This document shows, piece after piece, positions 12,831 to 26,185 of a stretch of DNA of 64,000 nucleotides (its first letter is position 1; each line of letters starts with the position of its first letter). A program made the position numbers and the translations under genes. Below the pieces are notes generated by a model. That model ran no database searches and was not told where the DNA came from. It was given only the letters and a program-made list of their open reading frames with translations. Location of the stretch: contig CM035808.1 in assembly GCA_020466095.1 (NCBI GenBank), positions 34,018,502 to 34,082,501 of the forward strand, read 5' to 3'. Origin of the DNA: Chlorops oryzae. Its lineage: Eukaryota > Arthropoda > Insecta > Diptera > Chloropidae.

Positions 12831-13244
12831 GCGGAATTTTGAATTTATCAAAATTTCTATGCAGATCCGAAAGATAACACTGTGCAACACATAAAATATT
12901 TACCGAAATATGACTGTAATTTCTTCAAGTGCTCGTTGAGTATAGCAACTACCTATATTTGGTTTAGTCAGATTGTATAAATTTCTCTTTTAAATCGATC
13001 TCAAAAAGTGTGGCCGACAATTAATTTGCGCACTTAACTTTTGGCTATATCTCGTAACCCGATCAATATTTTATTTTCCTGTCTATGACAAAGTTCAAGC
13101 TCGAGACTCAAAAAAAAGCTTGTGGCACTAACTAATCCGAAAAAAACTCCATCTAATAGCTACAAAGGGCAAAAAGCTCAAAAATTTTACGATTTTTTCA
13201 CTTCTTTCTAATATTTCTGGGTCGTAGCTCCCAAGCCGGTAAGG

Positions 13245-14082
13245 TAGGTAGGTTGAAGTGGCTGCCACTAAGGCCATATACCGGCCCATTGTGATACCAC
13301 CAGGGGTTTTTCTTGTGTTTGTGTGAGTGGATGTCTTTATTATGTAGTGTGCCCCTAACATGCGAAAACAATGGCTGCCACTTAGGCCGTTAATCGGCCC
13401 ATTGTGATACCTTGTAGGAATTTGAACTAGTGTCGTACTAGTACTTTACTAGTGCAAAAGCCACCAGTACTAGTTCTTTTCTATACCCCTGTCCATATAA
13501 AATTATGTCGAAAATCAGTATAACATCTGTACAGGACAGCACTAGTACAGTATGCACCAGAACTATTCTAGTACTTTTCGATCCAATTAGGAAAATTTGC
13601 ACCAGCTAAATACTAGTAATGTTTACGGGAAAAAGTTTACAGAATCGTGGATTTTTTTCAGTACAAAATGGAAATAAATATTTATAATTATAAATTTTTA
13701 TTATAATAAAAGAAAACCATTCGGTTGTGTATTTATTATCGATTTATTACGCCTCAATGAATGAATGCAATTATTCCACTGATCACAAGTATAGTTATGG
13801 TGCAAACTTACCCAAACATTGCACTAGTTCTTTTAGTACTGGTCAAAGTACTAGTTATTTAAGGCAAATTGGTTAACAGCTTTCTACAGGGTACCAATGA
13901 GGTTTTCTTGTGTTTGTGTGAGTGTATAATGTCTTATTATGTAGTTTGCCCCTCACATGCGATTTTTTGAAAAACCAGTGCTAGGCTTGGAATATTACAA
14001 TCATTTCGCCTGTGTCGGGAATCGAACCTCCGGCCCTGGGATCAAGAGCATAGCACGCATCCCCTACGCTATCTCAGAGCCA
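13245..14082 (-). mobile_element. tRNA-derived SINE with LINE-like 3' end, containing a nested insertion
   Basis: On minus the element starts with a tRNA-like head (GGCTCTGAGATAGCG as A-box region, GGTTCGATTCCCGAC as B box at about 14010-14025). Its body contains CACTCACACAAACACAAG. It ends in a tail GGTATCACAATGGGCC...GTGGCAGCCACTTC followed by ACCTACCTACC. A 13-bp duplication CAAGCCGGTAAGG brackets it at 13232-13244 and 14083-14095. The body and tail occur twice (13297-13411 and 13245-13296), and about 470 bp of foreign ACTAGT-rich sequence interrupts it at about 13412-13884. A compact copy is at 21027-21243. The same tail type ends the LINE at 56081. Confidence 0.75.
13412..13884. mobile_element. 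ACTAGT-rich insertion inside the SINE
   Basis: This stretch is absent from the sister SINE at 21027-21243. Its ends are weakly inverted (TTGTAGGAATTTG and CTTTCTACAGG) and it carries many ACTAGT palindromes clustered near both ends (13426-13480 and 13820-13860). It looks like a small non-autonomous foldback-type element. The exact ends and the target duplication are uncertain. Confidence 0.5.
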
Positions 14083-14229
14083 CAAGCCGGTAAGGAGTTT
14101 TAGAAAAGTTTTTGATTAAAATATCGAAAAATTACATAAATTTTAATACAAAATCAAAAGAAAAAGACCCAAAAAAATTACCCTTTGAATATTCTTTTTT
14201 AAACTGTACTTTTCCGGACCGTATCCATT

Positions 14230-15690
14230 GTTAATGTAAATCTGAAATGCTGATTGAAAAATCCACCAAAAGAACTGAAATCGATTGAAGAAAAAACAAA
14301 TATTAATTCGGAGTCAGCTTCCGAATCCGTACGTTTCAATCGGATTGATTTCAGCTGGAGTTTTCCCCCTCTTAGCTTCATAAATTGTCGAATCTGTTGA
14401 AGCAGAAAAACTGCTGAGTTGCACATCGATAATTGATGAACTTTGTTGAAGGTAACCATTTTTGCATTCCGCAAAAAAAAAAATAAAAATAAATTTTTTT
14501 AAAATCACCGCATCAACCGAACTCAACACTGAAAGGGAAATCTCATTAAAAATGAATTTTGATTTATGCTCTCGACGAAATATCGAACAGCGAAAATCCC
14601 CGCCCCCTATGGCAAGCATCGAAATGCGTAACCAATCGATGCAACAAAGCCCACACCCAAGGTATCATCATAATCATTGTCGAGGCAATCTCTCTTCACC
14701 ACAACCCACACCGAAGCACCAAAACGATCCTTGAAGGCGAAATTGAAATCCTAACGCAACCTAATTGCGAATGGAAATTTATAACGCAACTTAACGTTGT
14801 CAGTTGACAGATTTTTTTCTTCGTCTACTCCATCTCAGCCTGCAGCACGTCGCGTCGGCTTCTTTAAAAAATTCTTTCAATTTAAGCACCATAAATTCAA
14901 GTGGCGAGTAGAAAATTTGATTGTGTTGTTAGAAGGGGATGTTTGCGGTTTATTTTTTTTTTTTCTTTCTCTTTTTGTGACTCGCGCTTTTGTTATTCAT
15001 AAATCTTTCCATCGTCGTCATAATTCATCCACCAAAGAAGAAGCTCCTTTGCTTAACTACAACTCATCACACTCAACGATTCAGTTATCTGTTTCTTTTT
15101 TTTCCCCCTCTTCTATTTTTCATGAAAACTCTTCAATTTGCTATTCCCAACGGACCGTGAAGAAAAAGGATATTCGCCAAACTGAAGACGCAACTTTCAA
15201 TTGACCAATTGTGTGGGCCTGAGTCTCCTGCCCCACCACAGCAGGCTCGGTTTGGTGAGCGCTTCTCGTGATTGTTGCTTCCTTTAAAAAGGGGTTGAGG
15301 GAAACAAAAAGCGATGCTTTTAAAATAATTGTTTCAACGCGGTTCGTTGACTGATTTCTATGATTTTCTCTGCTTTTTTGTTTGATGCCAATTAATTTGA
15401 TGGAACTGATGGCGTTTTTAAGTGACGGTCTTGCTGTGGGGTGAGCGAGGGCATGAAAGGAGTTCATTTTTCGGTGGTGATTGGTCTTTGATTGCTTTCA
15501 ACGACAGTTGTGATGATAATAACTGACGAAATTTTATCGAAAAAGCTTTGGTTGTTTGAAAATAAATAGAAAATATTCCAGATTAATTTATTAGATGAGA
15601 TTCATCTCTATGGAGCTAATGGGCACAGCACAGACTAAATATAATTTTGAAAATTATTCCATTTATTTTCTCATTGAACGATAAAAGAGA
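14230..15690. other. Gene-free stretch
   Basis: Several ORFs of 80-135 codons occur on both strands (for example 14797-15204 on + and 15141-15467 on -). They overlap each other, are rich in Phe/Ser or simple sequence and show no motif. I treat them as chance. Confidence 0.5.
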
Positions 15691-15694
15691 CAAT

Positions 15695-15883
15695 AAAGGC
15701 TCAGTTACTCTTGATTGAACGTAACTTAACTTAACTTATTAAAGTCTGTTTTCCACAGATTCTTATCTTAATTCAAATTAAGTTTTCAGTAACTGCTCCC
15801 ATACAAAATTTACTAAACATATCAAGTCAGCTGATTAAATAAGTTAAGTTAAGTTACGTTCAATAAAGAGTAACTGAGCCTTA
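15695..15883. mobile_element. Palindromic MITE
   Basis: About 189 bp with inverted arms of about 50 bp (AAGGCTCAGTTACTCT, then GAACGTAACTTAACTTAACT and its inverse). It is flanked by TA-rich sequence compatible with a TA or TAA duplication. Non-coding. Confidence 0.7.
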
Positions 15884-15896
15884 ATGCATACTTAGG

Positions 15897-16345
15897 CAGA
15901 CATTGTCTCACTTCTCGCATTATTCTTCTTGTGTATAGTTAAATATTGGCTAGGCAAAACATAATAAGGAATTACCTACTGGATGACATAAAAACAATAC
16001 CTTAAGGCAAATTACCTTCATTGGTATAATATCCACTTAAACGATAATAATAAAATTAAAAAAATAAAATTTTGCATCAATTACTTGAAGCACCTTGAAT
16101 GCATACATTTCATGTGCAGACATTGTCTCACTTCTCGCATTATTCGAAAAATTTTGTGCTATAGTTAAAGTATTGTGCTATCATGGCCGTTCGAAAACAT
16201 AATAAGGAATTACCTAGCTGGATGACATAAAAACAATACCTTATATTGGTCAATATTGACCTTCATTGGTCATAAAATATCCACTTAAATCTGCAGATTC
16301 TAAAATGTAAAATGAAAAAAAAAATTTGACTCACTTCTTGAAAGC
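15897..16345 (+). repeat. Tandem duplication of a 220-bp unit
   Basis: Two diverged copies lie head to tail, each starting GCAGACATTGTCTCACTTCT (about 15897 and 16118). Both contain ACATAATAAGGAATTACCT and GGATGACATAAAAACAATAC. They lead directly into the R1 repeat at 16380. Confidence 0.7.
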
Positions 16346-16379
16346 ACTTGGCAAATGTAGCAAATTTCTATCTTCAGTT

Positions 16380-16860
16380 TTGCTAGATCGGCTACAGTTC
16401 AATTTCAAATCTATCTCAAAAGGTGTGGCTGGAATTAAGTTGCGCATTTTTTGTGATTTTATTTAAGGCAATATCTCGTAAAGCGGTTAATATTTTATTT
16501 TTCTGTTTATGACAAATTTTTAGCCTAAGACATGGAGAAAAGATCCGTAATAATAACTGACTCGAAAAACTCCTTCCGGTAAGTACAACCATCGAAAATC
16601 TCGAAAATTTAACAATTCCTTCAACCCTTTTTACCATTTCTGGTCCAAACCTCGCTAGCCGCTAAAAACTTTATGAAAACTTTTTCATTAAAATGGAGGA
16701 AAACTATAACTGAACTACTCTTTGGAGCACACCAACTCCATCCGAGCGCTGCTCACAATATTTGGGGCACTGCAAAGTTGAAAATTTCTACCACAAATGA
16801 GAAAAATAAGCCTAAAAATAACCCATTGAATACCTGTGTACTAAATTTTTCAGATTTAAA
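16380..16860 (+). repeat. Dispersed repeat family R1, copy 2
   Basis: Related to 12950-13240 plus 14090-14200, here without the SINE, and therefore shows the empty-site arrangement. Overlapping short ORFs at 16416-16637 and 16673-16933 are fortuitous. Confidence 0.6.
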
Positions 16861-16869
16861 AAAAAAACT

Positions 16870-17765
16870 CCCTTGCAACACTGACGACAGGTACATGCCC
16901 AGCCAACTAGAAGATTCCGCACGGTGCACCTAACAACTCTTTTTCCGGAGCGCAAATGCTCCTAAAACACTGAAACTGAATGACCGACTTTTTGGGAGAG
17001 AAATGCACGGAGCCTAATATGGAAAAGTCTGTTTGGACACCCTTTCGGTTACAAATTTAAATAAAAAATTGACTCGTTTAGTCTCCCTTAATGCTCCTAA
17101 GCGATGTTTTTTGAGACTTTCGAAAAATCACTACTTCGAAGAGTTCCGTTAGGAATCCTTTTACAATCCATTTAGGAGCACTCGAAATATGGCTGGCTGG
17201 GTGGTAAGACTTTAAATCATCTGCTCCCCATGATTTTATAAAATCTTATAAAAATTTAATGTCGAGTGGGATTTGAGTAAACCTTTTTCTAACTTCGAAT
17301 TGAAGACACTATCCTGTTGTTTTTTCTAGGGTACCATCCGACGGAACCAACCACATGTTCCAAAGTGGTACAACTTAAACGAAAATAAAATAAAAATCCC
17401 ACCCCAATCAGAAGCGAATGTTCGAATCAGAAAACTGCACAACATTCAGGGAGCAACAAAAATAGAAAAAATCTAAAAGCTTAGCTCCTCCTCTCCACGA
17501 ATGCTTTTTTATACTTTTTAAGTTTCAATGCAAGTGCATGTTTTCGCATGTCTGTGTATGCATGCCAGTATCTCTGGTAAGAGGAACGGTATTTCCGGCA
17601 ATTCTAGGATGGTTGCGATATGTTTCGAATGTGAAGCTTCTACGTCTTTCATTTCGGAAGCTACGAAAAATCTTCATTTATGGGCGTGAAAGTGGGCGTA
17701 TATCGCGCATATTCCAATAATAATTTAATAAAATACTGTGCATAAGTATCCCTCCTCATTTAATA
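16870..17765. other. Gene-free stretch
   Basis: No feature could be supported. Short words such as GAGCGCAAATGCTCCTAA recur, but no clear element boundary is visible. Confidence 0.4.
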
Positions 17766-17769
17766 TCAC

Positions 17770-18320
17770 GTGATAATATACAAGAAGCCGAATTTTTAAA
17801 CCATTTTTACTCAATTCTCCATACTTTGTAACCAGCACTAATGCTAGGCAGTATTTTGGTGACTCTTTTCCCTTGGGTATTGAAAATAAATCTCTCTATT
17901 TCTGTTTTCTTTAGGAAAGTGATCAGTAAAAATCTCTTGTAAGCATTTGAAGTGATTTTTGGTTAAAAATCACTCAAAATGGGAAAAACCCCTCGTTCTG
18001 GCGCCAGTGGATAGAATAAAATGTTAGCATGTCGCCTATAATTCTCATTTGGTTTGTAAAATGGGACACTTAAGACTAGCAGAATTTCTAAAGATTTTTC
18101 GAGACGTGATGAAGCAAGAACATATAGCACTATAGGTCTAACTGTCGACGTCGAAAAGCCTCTGCCGCTAATAAGAAACTCCCCATTAGGCAGGGATAGG
18201 AAGCTCAACTCTTTCGAGAAATTCACCAAAAAGCTACCAACAAAAACCTTAAGCAGGAATAGGAAATTCAACTCTTTCGAGAAATTCACCAGAAAGCTAC
18301 CAACAACAATACGGGCAGAC
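17770..18320 (+). repeat. Split repeat copy plus 64-bp tandem duplication
   Basis: 17770-17835 and 18030-18125 together match the contiguous stretch 5430-5575 (TATACAAG.AGCCGAATTT and GTAAAATG.GACAC), with about 195 bp inserted between them here. Downstream, about 18195-18315 holds two copies of a 64-bp unit containing TTTCGAGAAATTCACCA and AGCTACCAACAA. Confidence 0.6.
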
Positions 18321-18897
18321 AAAAAGTGGCACTATGATGCCACTTGCAAGAAAATTATAAAAGAAACACGGCGTCGGCTCGGTTTTTTATAAAGCTTTAA
18401 AAGTTCATATTTGCAGCTTTAATAAATGTATTACGATGTGTTGTTGGTTAATGTGCACGAATGTTTTCATTTTGTAATAAATTGAAATACATTTTTAACT
18501 ACGGCTACGAATTTCATTGTGCATACAATGTAGTATTTTTACTGAAACAGTGTGATTAAAAAGTTGTTAGGGCAGGGTAGGACTAAAAAACAACTTCTAT
18601 TGTTCCCTTATATTGAGTTTCCTTAATTATTTTTGTGTTTCTGAAGCTTTTAATAGTATTTTATGAGTTTGGTAGATATTTTATATGTGATGATTTCGAA
18701 AATCTTCCAAAATTAATAAAAAAAAGTGGCAACGCATTTCACCACAGCAGAGCTAAATATTTCGCTGCCATAGCATGCTTCTCTTTTCCTCGTGCTATAT
18801 GCCTATGTTGAAGCAGCGTAGCTCTAACACATTGCAGGGATTAGGAAGAAGAAGAGTTAGACCTATAGTACTATATGGCAAGAACGTACGTAAGTCA

Positions 18898-19125
18898 TAA
18901 TCATCATCACTATGACCGTCATCACCATCAACACCATCATCACCATAATCACCATAGTCATCACCATCATCACCACTAACCTCATCATTATCATCACCAT
19001 CGTCATCACTAATCTCACCATCATCATGATCATCATCAACATCATCATCACCAACCTCACCATCATCATCAGCAATCTCACTATCATCATCACAATTATC
19101 ATCACCAACATCATCACCAACATCA
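18898..19125. repeat. CAT/CAC trinucleotide tract
   Basis: About 230 bp of imperfect CAT/CAC repeats give long open frames on both strands (poly-Asp/Gly on minus, poly-Ile/Thr on +). No start context or conserved block supports a gene. Confidence 0.85.
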
Positions 19126-19149
19126 AGCAAGAAGGTGTTTGATAGATCT

Positions 19150-19645
19150 GGATAGCTATCGATAGTCCGGTAATCGATAGTTCAGATTATCAATTGGTTA
19201 AATAATCGATTTTCGAAACAATCGATTATTTTAATAATCGATAATTCAAATAATCGGCAATTTCACTAATGTATAATTCAAATAATCAATCGTTTCAATA
19301 ATCGATAATTTCAGTAATCGATTATATATATAATCGATTATATCAATAATGAACGACTTCCATAATCGATAATTTCAGTAATCAAATCTTTAAATATTCG
19401 ACCATTTTGATAATCGATAATTACAACATTGGATAATGTTATTAAATTATTTCAATAGTCGATCATTTTTATAATCGATAATTTTGATAATCGATAATTT
19501 CGATAGTCGAAAACTGGAATTTTTAGGCATCTGTCTGTTTAAAAAAGCCCTCTGTCACCGCCAGCACCATCTTTCCAAAGCAATAGTATATGCCAGTGAA
19601 TCAAAAATATCGATAGTATCGATAGTGCTATCGATTGTTTCTCCA
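19150..19645. mobile_element. ATCGAT-array element, copy 2
   Basis: An array of ATCGATA/ATCGATT cores with TTTCAATA-type spacers. The terminal block (CCTCTGTCACCGCCAGCACCA, then TATCGATAG repeats and TTCTCCAGCT) matches the right end of the 5007-6148 element. The left end (about 19150, TCTGGATAGCTATCGATAG) resembles its left TIR. Confidence 0.6.
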
Positions 19646-20170
19646 GCTGACAGTCACGGCTGCCACAGCTGATGTTTTGGAGCCAAAATTTGGTAATTAT
19701 TTTTCACTTGGCTCTGTGGCTCTTTTTTATTGTAAGTATTTGGCTTTTTTTTCGAAGTCAGTTAATAATTAAAAGCTTCAATCGCAGCTTTGAGATTTTG
19801 CGGACGTAATGCACATCACGAAATTGGTTTTTTATACATACATACATATACATAAAACTAAAATTCCCTGCTTACGCTGGGTATAAAAATATCTATAACT
19901 ATCCTAACATTTTCGTTTGAGTGTCTTTCAAATGCTTACAGGCAGCAAGTTGTGTGAGATATGTTAAGTTAACAGAAAGGTAAGTGAGGTATGTTTAGTT
20001 AAGAGCAAGTTGATGCTTAAAATGAGTACAGTACATGTAACATTTGTGAGTTGCACTCAAAAGGAAATAAGGTCAAGATATGAAAGTTCGAAAGCAATGG
20101 ATCCCACATGAGAAAACGTTTTTCCTGAAAGTATGCTACATATTTTCCCCCGGATTTTAGCAGTCAGAAC

Positions 20171-20856
20171 CAGGGACGTTAACCGGGTGGAAAATTTGAC
20201 CGGTTCGGTTCGGCGGTTGTGGTACCAATGTTCTTGGAATGACCCACATGCAATATTGCTGCAATACTGCAGATGAAACTAAATTCGTTCAACTATTTTT
20301 GGCTGCGTTGTTTAAATTTTTATATAATTCTCATTAGCTTTATAGAATTAGAAGTATAAGATGTTACTACATCCTCAACTACACTGTGAAAATAAAGTCA
20401 CGAATACTAAGTGATTTAATCAAACCTAATCCGCCAAATTTATGGAAGATGCCTTTGGAAGGTGCTTCTTAGTTTTAAAAAAAATCGATAAGTCTCCAAT
20501 TGGGTTATTTTTTATTATTTGGCATATGAAATATATAATTTGCGTCGTGAGTCGTGTTTTGGAGTAAAATTCACTCACGCACGCCTCACGCCTTGAATCC
20601 TGATTTCAGACACATGCACGCCGTGTTTTTTGTCGTGTTCGTGCGTGACACGGAAAAAGCACGGCACGCGCCCATCTCTATATGGGAGCGACCACTGTGC
20701 ATGGTTGAAGGCAAAAATGAAACCCTGAACCTTTACAAAAAGGGGTTCGGTTTTCGGTTCGGTTCAAACCTTTGTGAAAAACTTGGGTTCGGTTAATGGT
20801 TCGGTTCATCAGCAGATAAAAGCAGTTTTCCGGTTCAAAACCGGTTCACGTCCCTG
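20171..20856. mobile_element. hAT-type non-autonomous element with perfect 8-bp duplication
   Basis: 686 bp. The ends are CAGGGACGT at the left and ACGTCCCTG at the right, with subterminal ACCGG/CCGGT blocks. The duplication GTCAGAAC is perfect at 20163-20170 and 20857-20864. The interior has many GGTTCGGTTCGG words near both ends, plausible transposase-binding repeats, and a CACGC-rich centre. The 80-codon ORF at 20554 is not a transposase. Confidence 0.85.
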
Positions 20857-21026
20857 GTCAGAACCACACATCTACCGAAACCAATCAATTCCCGATAAAA
20901 TGTACAGCGATAAGACATGATCGGCCGACTTAGATCATTTTCATTAATTAGATAATATTAATTTACCATTAATTATGTATAAAGCGTGAAATCAGACGTT
21001 AGACATTTCCAAACGCTATATGTATA

Positions 21027-21243
21027 GGTAGGTAGGTAGGTTGAAGTGGCTGCCACTTAGGCCGTTAATCGGCTCATTGTGATTAACTCGTAAGGAGGTT
21101 TAGTCATGTGTTTGTGTGAGTGTATGTCTTATGTATATATGTGTCCTTAAATTGTACGATTTTGTTGATTGCTAGAGTTTGGACATTTCACTCGTTTCGC
21201 CTAGTGTACGGGAATGTGATACCTTCGGACGCCTGGAGCATAT
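21027..21243 (-). mobile_element. tRNA-derived SINE, compact copy
   Basis: 217 bp, read on minus: a degraded tRNA-like head, a body with CACTCACACAAACACATG, and a tail with GTGGCAGCCACTTCAACC then ACCTACCTACC. An 8-bp duplication TATGTATA lies at 21019-21026 and 21244-21251. Same family as 13245-14082, without its internal duplication and insertion. Confidence 0.75.
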
Positions 21244-21550
21244 TATGTATAACAAATATAAAAAAAAGTGTTTTTTATCAGCGATAAAACCGTATAAAAG
21301 GTCTGTTCAAAAACTGTGTTGTAAATGGCATGAAGTGCTTAGAAAAAATTAAGTGAAAATAAATTTTTAAAAACTGGAATTTTTTTTAACTACGTTTCAA
21401 AATTAAAGCACTCTTCTTCGAAATTTCAATCAAATTTTGTAATATGTAGTGCTAAACCGAACGCAATCGTCAAAAAATCGGAATCAATTTATTTTTCTTT
21501 GCATACTGTGTAAAATCGGAATTACGCTTCGATGGCTTGGAGGCCATTTA

Positions 21551-21692
21551 TACGTTAAGACAATTCGATAATGAAACACACTTTTTGTGGACTAGGGACG
21601 CACGGGGATGTGGTATGAGAGCGTTTTTCTCTCTTCCCCCTGCGTCCCTTGCCAACGAAAATGTGTTTTATTATCGAAATTTCTTAACGTGT
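21551..21692. mobile_element. Hairpin MITE upstream of Idh3a
   Basis: About 140 bp forming inverted arms (ACGTTAAGA...TTCGATAATGAAACACA and its inverse, with GGGACGCA near the apex). It ends about 240 bp before the Idh3a start codon, so it may lie in or next to the promoter. Confidence 0.65.
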
Positions 21693-21931
21693 AAATAGCG
21701 TATTGGCATATGAATAATTCGATTTTTCTTGTTGAAAATTTCGATTCTAGCGAATTTTAGCTGTCCGATAGTCGATTCTCAAAATTCGCCATTTTGCGGC
21801 TAAAAAATCGATTTTTATTCAACTTTCGAACATTCGATTATTGAATTTATCCCTAAAGGCAGTTTTTCAAAAAAATTTTATAAAAATCAACAAAATTTTA
21901 ACGCGTGTTTTAAGTGAAGAGAACGAAGGAA

Positions 21932-24152
<2,221 letters not shown>

Positions 24153-24732
24153 ATTGTAAGCCGGCGTAAATGTTCAACTACGTGAGAGGATAATAATTCA
24201 AAGAAAAAAATCGAAACACCACGGAAAACCAAATGAAAAATGGAATGACCTCCATTGAAGCTTTACATGCGTTTCTATTGCCATTTCCTATTCACTCAAT
24301 ATTGTTTTCTTTTTTTTTTTTTAATATTGCTCCCTGAGCTTTTATCACGATGAATTTCTTTTTCTAGAAAATTTTATTAACTACGGAAATACAATGTCAT
24401 TGCATGATTTTATTTTTAGTCTGTTTCTGTTTATTTTGTAATCCTCTTAAGTTTTGTTCGTCGAACGTTGCTTTAGTATTTCTTGTTTTAATTTAACTAT
24501 TTATATTCTATTTTATTTATTTATTGATTCGAAATCAAATGTGTCTGTTCCTTTTTTGTTCCTGTTTAGAAAAAAAAAAATTCCTAATTTATTAGAACGC
24601 CTCATAATTCCCAAAGAAGAGATGATCAAAGCTGCCCGTTGGCACATTGACAGCTATAAGAACAATAATAATACATTAAAACGTACAATATATATTTGAA
24701 TGCCATTTATGAGGAAAATGAAATAAGCTCTA

Positions 24733-24847
24733 AATAAAATTACAATTAGTTACAAGATCCTAAAATATGGCCAATTGTAGAAAAAGTATAAATCTTTAAA
24801 TTGTTAACTAAAAAAAACAACTGATTAATGATTTAAGATTCAATAAA
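24733..24847 (+). terminator. Candidate polyadenylation signals of Idh3a
   Basis: AATAAA at 24733-24738 and 24842-24847 lies 0.6-0.7 kb after the stop codon at 24150-24152. The 3' UTR would contain a short open segment at about 24571-24699 (see findings). Confidence 0.45.
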
Positions 24848-26051
24848 CAAATTCAAATAGAATCACAAGGACTTCTTTTTGATTAATCTGCTAAGATGTA
24901 CTTTCAATAGATAAGAATGCGATGGTATTGCAATGTTCAAAGGCGACCTCCGAAAAACCCTCAATATGCACCGTTGTTTCAGCAAATGGACAGATGCCAG
25001 GCAGACCGGGATCGGCCGGATGAAAGATATCAGCAAAAGTAGGCTTTCAGAGATGACATGATCGAAATACCTGCAGAAAGGTGCTGATATCACATACCCA
25101 CACCTCAGGAGGAACAAGAGCGAATCCGCAAAGGGACAAACAAGGGCTAAGAGGAAGGATAAGAAGCTTTGTCGGAAATCATTTAAAGAATTTTTGGACC
25201 ATGTTAAGTGGCAATCAAGTGGATTAAGTTTTGATAAATATGGGTACACTTTACGCTTCATTAGTTTGGTAACAAACGTTCAAATTCTTCGCATACCAAA
25301 CCGCAAATTCTTTAATGCTTAACGGGATTAGCAGCGCAAAAAATATGAGATAGTATCTCTTTAAAAGATTGCCACTTTAATCCATTAATATATAAACTTA
25401 CTGTTTTCGTTGGTCATGAGATAAGCCATTGGCTCAGACCTTGCTTCATATTTCTTTCAATACAAAAGTTATTCGAGAACGCCGAAATGAAAGAAATTTG
25501 AATTAGCACACACAAAAGTAGATATTTCATTTTATTTATGGTTCTTAATTATAGATTTTTAACAGTTTTTTCTTATCTTTCTATTCCATTTTTTGTTTAT
25601 TAACGTACTTTGTGTAGTTAGACACTTTATGTTTATTTGCATTTATCTTTTTATAAATAGTTTTCTATTAGAAGGATTGATACTTAAATCATACATCTTA
25701 TGAATATTTTATTTAAATACTACATTTATTTAGTACGCTCATATTTTCTAAAATAAAATTTACAATCTACACTTGATTTAAACTTACGCGTCTCCAATGA
25801 AGAAAAAGAAAGAAAAAAATTTCTCCCGTCGAAAATGATTTTAACTTTTAGCAGCGAATATCTGAAACGTATAATTAGACTAAAATAACTAAAGTATATT
25901 TTTATAGGTTTCCTTAAAAAAAATTTTTTAGATACTTTAGACCTAGATTTACAAAAAAAAAAAAAAAAAAAAAAGCGCGGGATATACTACAAAAAAAACA
26001 AAAATCCTGAAGCGTAGTAATTTGATTAAAGCACTTCTTTTTCTTTACATT
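24848..26051. other. Gene-free intergenic stretch between convergent genes
   Basis: Lies between the 3' ends of Idh3a (+) and the PWWP gene (-). A minus-strand ORF of 132 codons at 24863-25261 shows no motif. AT-rich with a poly-A tract near 25952-25973. Confidence 0.45.
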
Positions 26052-26185
26052 CGTGCCTATTATGTATTCCGAAGGATCGAATCCGTTCGGATTTTTCACA
26101 TTTTTAGGAAAAAACACTCTTTTTCATTCATAAAAATGTGAAAAATCCGATCGGATTTTATCCGACGGAATACATAATAGGCACG
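26052..26185. mobile_element. Near-perfect hairpin MITE 3' of the PWWP gene
   Basis: 134 bp with arms of about 55 bp. CGTGCCTATTATGTATTCCG opens the element and its inverse closes it, and GGATTTTTCACATTTTTA pairs with its inverse. It lies within 0.7 kb downstream of the minus-strand stop at 26729, so it may be transcribed in that 3' UTR as a double-stranded hairpin. Confidence 0.75.

Larger units (their letters stand above)
12830..14220 (+). repeat. Dispersed repeat family R1, copy 1 (interrupted by a SINE)
   Basis: The blocks 12950-13240 and 14090-14200 match 16380-16860 and, inverted, 55080-55380. Shared landmarks are AGTGTGGCC, ATATCTCGTAA, AATATTTTATTTT and CTGTCTATGACAAA-like words. The 13245-14082 SINE splits this copy, and its target duplication lies in R1 sequence. 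The family is unclassified and non-coding. Confidence 0.6.

Noticed and set aside
18795..19142. Asp-rich, Met/Val-rich and Ile/Thr-rich ORFs
   Set aside because: All come from the CAT/CAC trinucleotide tract, which is open on both strands.
20171..20856. Telomere-like GGTTCGG repeats
   Set aside because: They are confined to a hAT-type element bounded by a perfect 8-bp duplication, so they are element-internal repeats.
24863..25261. 132-codon minus-strand ORF between Idh3a and the PWWP gene
   Set aside because: Leu/Ser-rich without any recognisable domain. The opposite strand is broken by stops, so a decayed element is possible but unproven.
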